Positions 5,476 through 9,047 of a DNA stretch of 9,047 nucleotides are shown here, piece by piece. This DNA is from Parcubacteria group bacterium (lineage in GTDB: Bacteria; Patescibacteriota; Minisyncoccia; Phycocordibacterales; UBA12088), in assembly GCA_021731325.1 (NCBI GenBank), contig JAKFXP010000096.1, positions 1 through 9,047 on the forward strand, written 5' to 3'. The notes beneath the pieces were generated by a model. It was given only the letters and a program-made list of their open reading frames with translations. It was not told where the DNA came from and searched no databases. A program made the translations under genes and the position numbers. The stretch's first letter is position 1. Each line of letters begins with the position of its first letter.

Positions 5476-5506
5476 GGCACGTATGCGTGTTACGCGCCAA
5501 CGTGCC
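5476..5506 (+). other. Two-part hairpin between ftsZ and trxB
   Basis: GGCACGT (5476-5482) pairs exactly with ACGTGCC (5500-5506). Inside, GCGT (5485-5488) pairs with ACGC (5492-5495) around loop GTT. TTTACTG follows. It may be the ftsZ terminator, a 5'-stabilising or attenuating structure of the trxB leader, or both. Confidence 0.45.
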
Positions 5507-5536
5507 TTTACTGCAATAGTTTACATCTCTCCAAGT

Positions 5537-6463
5537 ATGGAATACGAACTGATCATTATAGGCGGAGGACCCGCGGCCGTTGCGGCCGGCGTCTATGCCG
5601 CCCGAAAACAATTACGCACCCTCCTCATTGCAAAAGAGTTTGGTGGACAGAGCATTGTATCGTCCGGTATTCAGAATTGGATCGGCACTATTGAGATTAG
5701 CGGCAGTGATCTTGCACACACCCTCAAGGCACACCTCAACGCCTACGCCGGTACGTATGTCACCATCCAGGAAGGAGTTACTGCGGATAGAGTCACCGGC
5801 ACAACGGGAAACTTTAGCGTAACCACAAGCGAAGGCACAACGCATGTGAGCAAAACAGTACTCGTGTGTTCAGGAGCGCAGCGACGACCACTCACGGTAC
5901 CGGGGGCAGCTGAATATGATCAAAAAGGACTGACGTATTGCGCAACCTGTGACGGGCCGGTGTTTTCGGGGATGGACGTGGTGGTCGTGGGCGGCGGAAA
6001 CGCCGGATTCGAATCAGCGGCACAATTACTGGCGTACGTACGAAACGTCACCTTGTTGGAATTTGGTGCAACCTTCAAGGCGGACCCAGTAACCGTCGAA
6101 AAGGTTCTCTCCCATGCAAACATGCGGGCAATCAAAAATGCGCGTATTGATGCAGTGCACGGAGCTGCGATGCTCACCGGTATCACGTATACGGACATGA
6201 CGTCCGGTACCACCCACGATCTTGCGGTGGGTGGAGTGTTTGTTGAGATTGGTATGGTACCCAATACCGAGCTCGTGAACGGCCTCCTCCCTCTTAATGA
6301 GTATCACAAAATTACCGTTGACCCACGCAACCAACGCACCACGCTCGTCGGCATGTGGGCTGCGGGTGACTGCACGGACGAATTATATAGTCAAAACAAC
6401 ATTGCTGTTGGTGATGCGGTCAAAGCGATTGAAGACATATATCTATACCTGCGCACGGCATAA
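5537..6463 (+). CDS. trxB: Thioredoxin reductase-family flavoprotein, AhpF-like NAD(P)H site
   Basis: A 308-residue FAD/NAD(P)H disulfide reductase. It has the N-terminal FAD motif IIIGGGPAAVAA (6-17), the redox-active CATC pair (Cys135, Cys138) followed by DGP, a second dinucleotide motif VVGGGNAGFESA (150-161) and the C-terminal FAD motif AAGDCT (275-280). Several features are closer to the C-terminal part of AhpF than to classical TrxB: CDGP, GGGNxGxE, VTLLEF...KAD (171-182) and VFVEIGMVPNT (234-244). The HRRxxxRA stretch that grips the NADPH 2'-phosphate in TrxB is replaced by LLEFGATFKA, so NADH use is plausible. It lacks the N-terminal thioredoxin-like domains of AhpF. An in-frame ATG at 5483 would add 18 residues that overlap a hairpin; I chose 5537 because MEYELIIIGGG is the normal family start. 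The symbol is by family only. Confidence 0.88.
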   Translation: MEYELIIIGGGPAAVAAGVYAARKQLRTLLIAKEFGGQSIVSSGIQNWIGTIEISGSDLAHTLKAHLNAYAGTYVTIQEGVTADRVTGTTGNFSVTTSEGTTHVSKTVLVCSGAQRRPLTVPGAAEYDQKGLTYCATCDGPVFSGMDVVVVGGGNAGFESAAQLLAYVRNVTLLEFGATFKADPVTVEKVLSHANMRAIKNARIDAVHGAAMLTGITYTDMTSGTTHDLAVGGVFVEIGMVPNTELVNGLLPLNEYHKITVDPRNQRTTLVGMWAAGDCTDELYSQNNIAVGDAVKAIEDIYLYLRTA

Positions 6464-6474
6464 ATCGTTATTCC

Positions 6475-8682
6475 ATGAATACCCTTGTCATTGTAGAGAG
6501 TCCCGCAAAAGCAAAGACCATCGAAAAGTATCTCGGTGCCGGTCATACGGTCAAAGCATCGGTCGGTCACGTACGTGATCTCCCCAAGTCAAACAAAAAT
6601 GCCATTGATATTGCGCATGGCTTTTTACCTCGGTACGAAGTGGCAAAAGGTAAAGAGAAGGTACTCGCTGAGCTTACGTCCGCTGTACAACATGCGGATG
6701 AGGTGGTACTCGCAACCGACCCGGATCGTGAGGGCGAAGCGATTGCCTGGCACTTGGCGGAGGCGCTGTCTCTCGACACCAACAAAAAAAAGCCGGTCAA
6801 ACGAGTGACCTTTAACGAAATTACCAAAGATGCGGTGCAAGAGGCGTTTAAACATCCGCGCCAGATCGATCAGAACCTTCGCAAAGCCCAAGAGGCGCGT
6901 CGTGTCCTTGACCGCCTCGTGGGATACGATCTCTCGGGACTCATCTGGAAAAAGGTGCGCTACGGCCTTTCTGCAGGTCGAGTACAGTCTCCTGCACTCC
7001 GTATTATTATGGAACGAGAGCGCGAGATTAGGGCATTCATTCCTGAAGACTATTGGGTGATTACCGGTACCGGTACGTTTATCTCAGGCGATGTCTGTGT
7101 GTTTACCTGCACCGAAGAACCGAAGACGCAGGGAGAAAGTGAGCGTATCGTCGCAGAAGCGCGTGCTCATCCGTGGACTATTCTCTCCATCAAAGAGACT
7201 GAGCAAAAACGTACTGCATACCCTCCATTTACTACCTCCACCCTACAACAAGCTGCGTCAACGCGACTCGGGTACGCGCCGGCACGCACTATGGGAATCG
7301 CGCAAAAGCTCTACGAAGCGGGACACATTACCTACATGCGAACCGACTCCCCTACTCTGTCACAAGCCGCACTCGACACCCTCAAGACGACCGTGGAAAA
7401 GGTATTCGGCAAAGAATACGTCGACACCAAAAATTTCAAAGCGAAATCAAAAAATGCCCAGGAAGCCCATGAAGCGATACGACCCTCAAACCCGCTCAAA
7501 AAAACAGCCGGGACAACCGACGAGCAGAAACGACTCTACAACCTCATTTGGGTACGTACGATAGCATCACAAATGAAAGATGCGCGTATCATGAAAACAA
7601 AAGTCATCGCAAATATCACCCCCGGTACCATTCCCGATTTTTCGGTAAACGGTTCTCGTATTATGTATGAAGGGTGGCTGCGTGCAGATCCCGAAGCGCG
7701 TGGCGAAGATGTATCGATTCCAAGCACCACTGAAGGCGCACCCCTTGCCATGACCACCGTAGAATCAGTGGGCAAACAAACCACCCCACCCAATCGGTAC
7801 ACGGAAGCAGGACTCGTAAAAGAACTTGAGAAACGAGGTATCGGACGCCCATCTACCTATGCAAGTATTATGAAGAACCTTGCAGATCGGGGGTATGTAG
7901 AAAAAAATGGTAAAACGTTGATGCCGACGGATATCGGCGATGTGGTAAGCTCTTTCCTCGAAGAAAATTTTGGCACGTACATCAGCGATTCGTTTACCGC
8001 ACATATGGAAAATCAGCTTGATGAGATTGCGGATGGTACCCGGGGGTATGCAGAAACCCTGGGTGAATTTTATACTCCCTTTACGGCTGATGTCCGCTCA
8101 AAAGAAGATATTGATAAATTGACCAACTTGGGGCCTACTCCGAGTGAATTTGTCTGCCCTCTCTGCAGTGCATCCATGGTATACAAATTGAGCCGTGTGG
8201 GCAAGTTTATGAGCTGTACCAATTATCCCACCTGTGAGGGTGCTCGGAACGAAGAGGGGGGTCTGGTGGAGCCTGAGCGGCCTATTGGCATGTACCCTGA
8301 GACGGATGAGCCCATATATGTACTTGATGGCCGCTTTGGACCTTATGTACAGGTGGGAGACCCTAAAAAAGCAAAAGAAAAAGGTAAGAAAAAAGAAAAG
8401 CCAAAACGCGCGTCTCTGCCAAAAGGCAAAGACCCGGAGACCGTCACCCTTGAGGAGGCACTGGTGTATCTTTCCCTTCCCCGCGTACTCGGAGAGCATC
8501 CGGAGACACATGAACCCATTACCGCATCCGTGGGCAGGTTTGGGCCATACATCGTACATCAAAAAGACTTTCGGTCACTCAAGACCGATGATGTGTACCA
8601 CATCACCCTCGCCCGTGCACTCGACATTTTTGCCGAACCAAAAAAAGTAGGCCGGGGACGGTTTGCGAAGAAGACGACATAA
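6475..8682 (+). CDS. topA: DNA topoisomerase I (type IA)
   Basis: Relaxes negatively supercoiled DNA by passing one strand through a transient break. The 735 residues show an N-terminal TOPRIM domain with VESPAKAKTI (Glu8) and the metal-binding ATDPDREGEAI (80-90), SAGRVQSPALR (166-176), and the catalytic tyrosine in GHITYMRTDS (Tyr287). The later core block RYTEAGLVKELEKRGIGRPS (441-460) is also present. The C-terminal region carries one four-cysteine zinc ribbon (Cys561, 564, 581, 587), followed by two repeats with GRFGPY (619-624 and 687-692) separated by a Lys-rich linker (630-650). The length is within the bacterial range, with a reduced set of C-terminal zinc ribbons compared with E. 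coli. It starts 11 nt after trxB without a Shine-Dalgarno and is probably co-transcribed with it. Confidence 0.97.
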   Translation: MNTLVIVESPAKAKTIEKYLGAGHTVKASVGHVRDLPKSNKNAIDIAHGFLPRYEVAKGKEKVLAELTSAVQHADEVVLATDPDREGEAIAWHLAEALSLDTNKKKPVKRVTFNEITKDAVQEAFKHPRQIDQNLRKAQEARRVLDRLVGYDLSGLIWKKVRYGLSAGRVQSPALRIIMEREREIRAFIPEDYWVITGTGTFISGDVCVFTCTEEPKTQGESERIVAEARAHPWTILSIKETEQKRTAYPPFTTSTLQQAASTRLGYAPARTMGIAQKLYEAGHITYMRTDSPTLSQAALDTLKTTVEKVFGKEYVDTKNFKAKSKNAQEAHEAIRPSNPLKKTAGTTDEQKRLYNLIWVRTIASQMKDARIMKTKVIANITPGTIPDFSVNGSRIMYEGWLRADPEARGEDVSIPSTTEGAPLAMTTVESVGKQTTPPNRYTEAGLVKELEKRGIGRPSTYASIMKNLADRGYVEKNGKTLMPTDIGDVVSSFLEENFGTYISDSFTAHMENQLDEIADGTRGYAETLGEFYTPFTADVRSKEDIDKLTNLGPTPSEFVCPLCSASMVYKLSRVGKFMSCTNYPTCEGARNEEGGLVEPERPIGMYPETDEPIYVLDGRFGPYVQVGDPKKAKEKGKKKEKPKRASLPKGKDPETVTLEEALVYLSLPRVLGEHPETHEPITASVGRFGPYIVHQKDFRSLKTDDVYHITLARALDIFAEPKKVGRGRFAKKTT

Positions 8683-8714
8683 CGCAAAAAGCACGGGGTT
8701 CCGTGCTTTTTGCG
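8683..8714. terminator. Bidirectional intrinsic terminator between topA and greA
   Basis: A perfect 14-bp stem: CGCAAAAAGCACGG (8683-8696), loop GGTT (8697-8700), and the exact complement (8701-8714). It begins on the base after the topA stop codon. The arms carry A5 and T5 tracts, so either direction yields a GC-rich core followed by a run of U. It fits the convergent topA and greA genes. Confidence 0.85.
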
Positions 8715-8727
8715 AGAGAGAAGTATC

Positions 8728-9047
8728 TTAGTCCACTAAAACAATCGTGTACTTCTGTTTTCCACTTGGTGTTTCAAAGGAAAATTCATCGTCTTTTTTC
8801 TTCCCCATCAACGCTTCACCCAAGGGTGACATGTGCGATAGTTTTCGTTCAAGCATATTAGTCTCTTCGGAACCAACAATCGTGTAGGTGTGATGGTCTT
8901 TTTCACCATGTTTGGCAATCGTTACGGTTGTTCCCAGCGTGACCACATCTGATTTTTTATGCTTCAAGATTTTTGCCGTTGCAAGAATAGTCTCGAGACG
9001 GCGAATGCGCTCCTCCGTTGCAGCCTGTAATTCGCGCGCCTCCGACT
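8728..9047 (-). CDS. greA: Transcription elongation factor GreA, C-terminal part (5' end outside window)
   Basis: The last 105 residues of GreA, which rescues backtracked RNA polymerase by stimulating transcript cleavage in the secondary channel. The visible part starts in the second helix of the coiled coil (EARELQAATEERIRRLETIL) and runs through the FKBP-like C-terminal domain: VTLGTTVTI, YTIVGSEE, and the family signature SPLGEALMGKKKDDEFSFETPSG, ending TIVLVD. The frame stays open to the window edge, so the N-terminal coiled-coil tip with its acidic residues is not visible. A TTG at 8967 lies inside the frame and is not the start. The stop TAA (8730-8728) is 14 nt from the shared terminator. 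Confidence 0.93.
   Translation of the reverse strand, partial: SEARELQAATEERIRRLETILATAKILKHKKSDVVTLGTTVTIAKHGEKDHHTYTIVGSEETNMLERKLSHMSPLGEALMGKKKDDEFSFETPSGKQKYTIVLVD

Noticed and set aside
5483..5536. Upstream ATG start for the trxB-like gene
   Set aside because: The 18 extra residues do not match the family N-terminus, and the stretch lies in the leader hairpin.

Overview
The window looks like a chromosomal housekeeping segment from a Candidate Phyla Radiation (Patescibacteria) bacterium, most likely a Parcubacteria-type lineage. This is inferred from the compact, divergent versions of universal genes, the lack of Shine-Dalgarno sequences, a ybeY gene without an ATG start, and a degenerate histidyl-tRNA-synthetase-like gene. 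TGA ends several genes (lepB, the HisRS-like gene, ybeY), so the TGA=Gly code of Gracilibacteria/SR1 does not apply. I see no phage genes, transposases, CRISPR arrays, rRNA or tRNA.

Layout: (1) 1-1436 holds the 3' end of signal peptidase I followed after 5 nt by a HisRS-fold protein that has lost its catalytic arginines. (2) 1437-2251 is an 815-base gap, very large for this kind of genome. It contains a perfect 32-bp palindrome, at least five other stem-loops, a long-range complementary pair, an SRP-RNA-like motif and one possible 50-codon minus-strand ORF. This is the least explained part. (3) 2212-4100 is a plus-strand run rpsU-ybeY-ftsA from a near-leaderless promoter, ending in a hairpin on the ftsA stop codon. 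(4) 4159-5441 is ftsZ with its own extended -10 promoter. (5) 5444-8714 is a trxB-like flavoprotein reductase gene and topA, 11 nt apart, behind a promoter and leader hairpin, closed by a perfect 14-bp-stem terminator that also serves the opposite strand. (6) 8728-9047 is the 3' part of greA on the minus strand.

Functional picture: bS21 and YbeY concern the small ribosomal subunit and its RNA maturation. FtsA and FtsZ form the membrane-anchored division ring; the FtsA amphipathic tail and the FtsZ C-terminal peptide are both intact. The reductase, topoisomerase I and GreA are general redox, DNA-topology and transcription functions. The best candidates for something undescribed are the HisRS-like paralogue and the structured gap that follows it.
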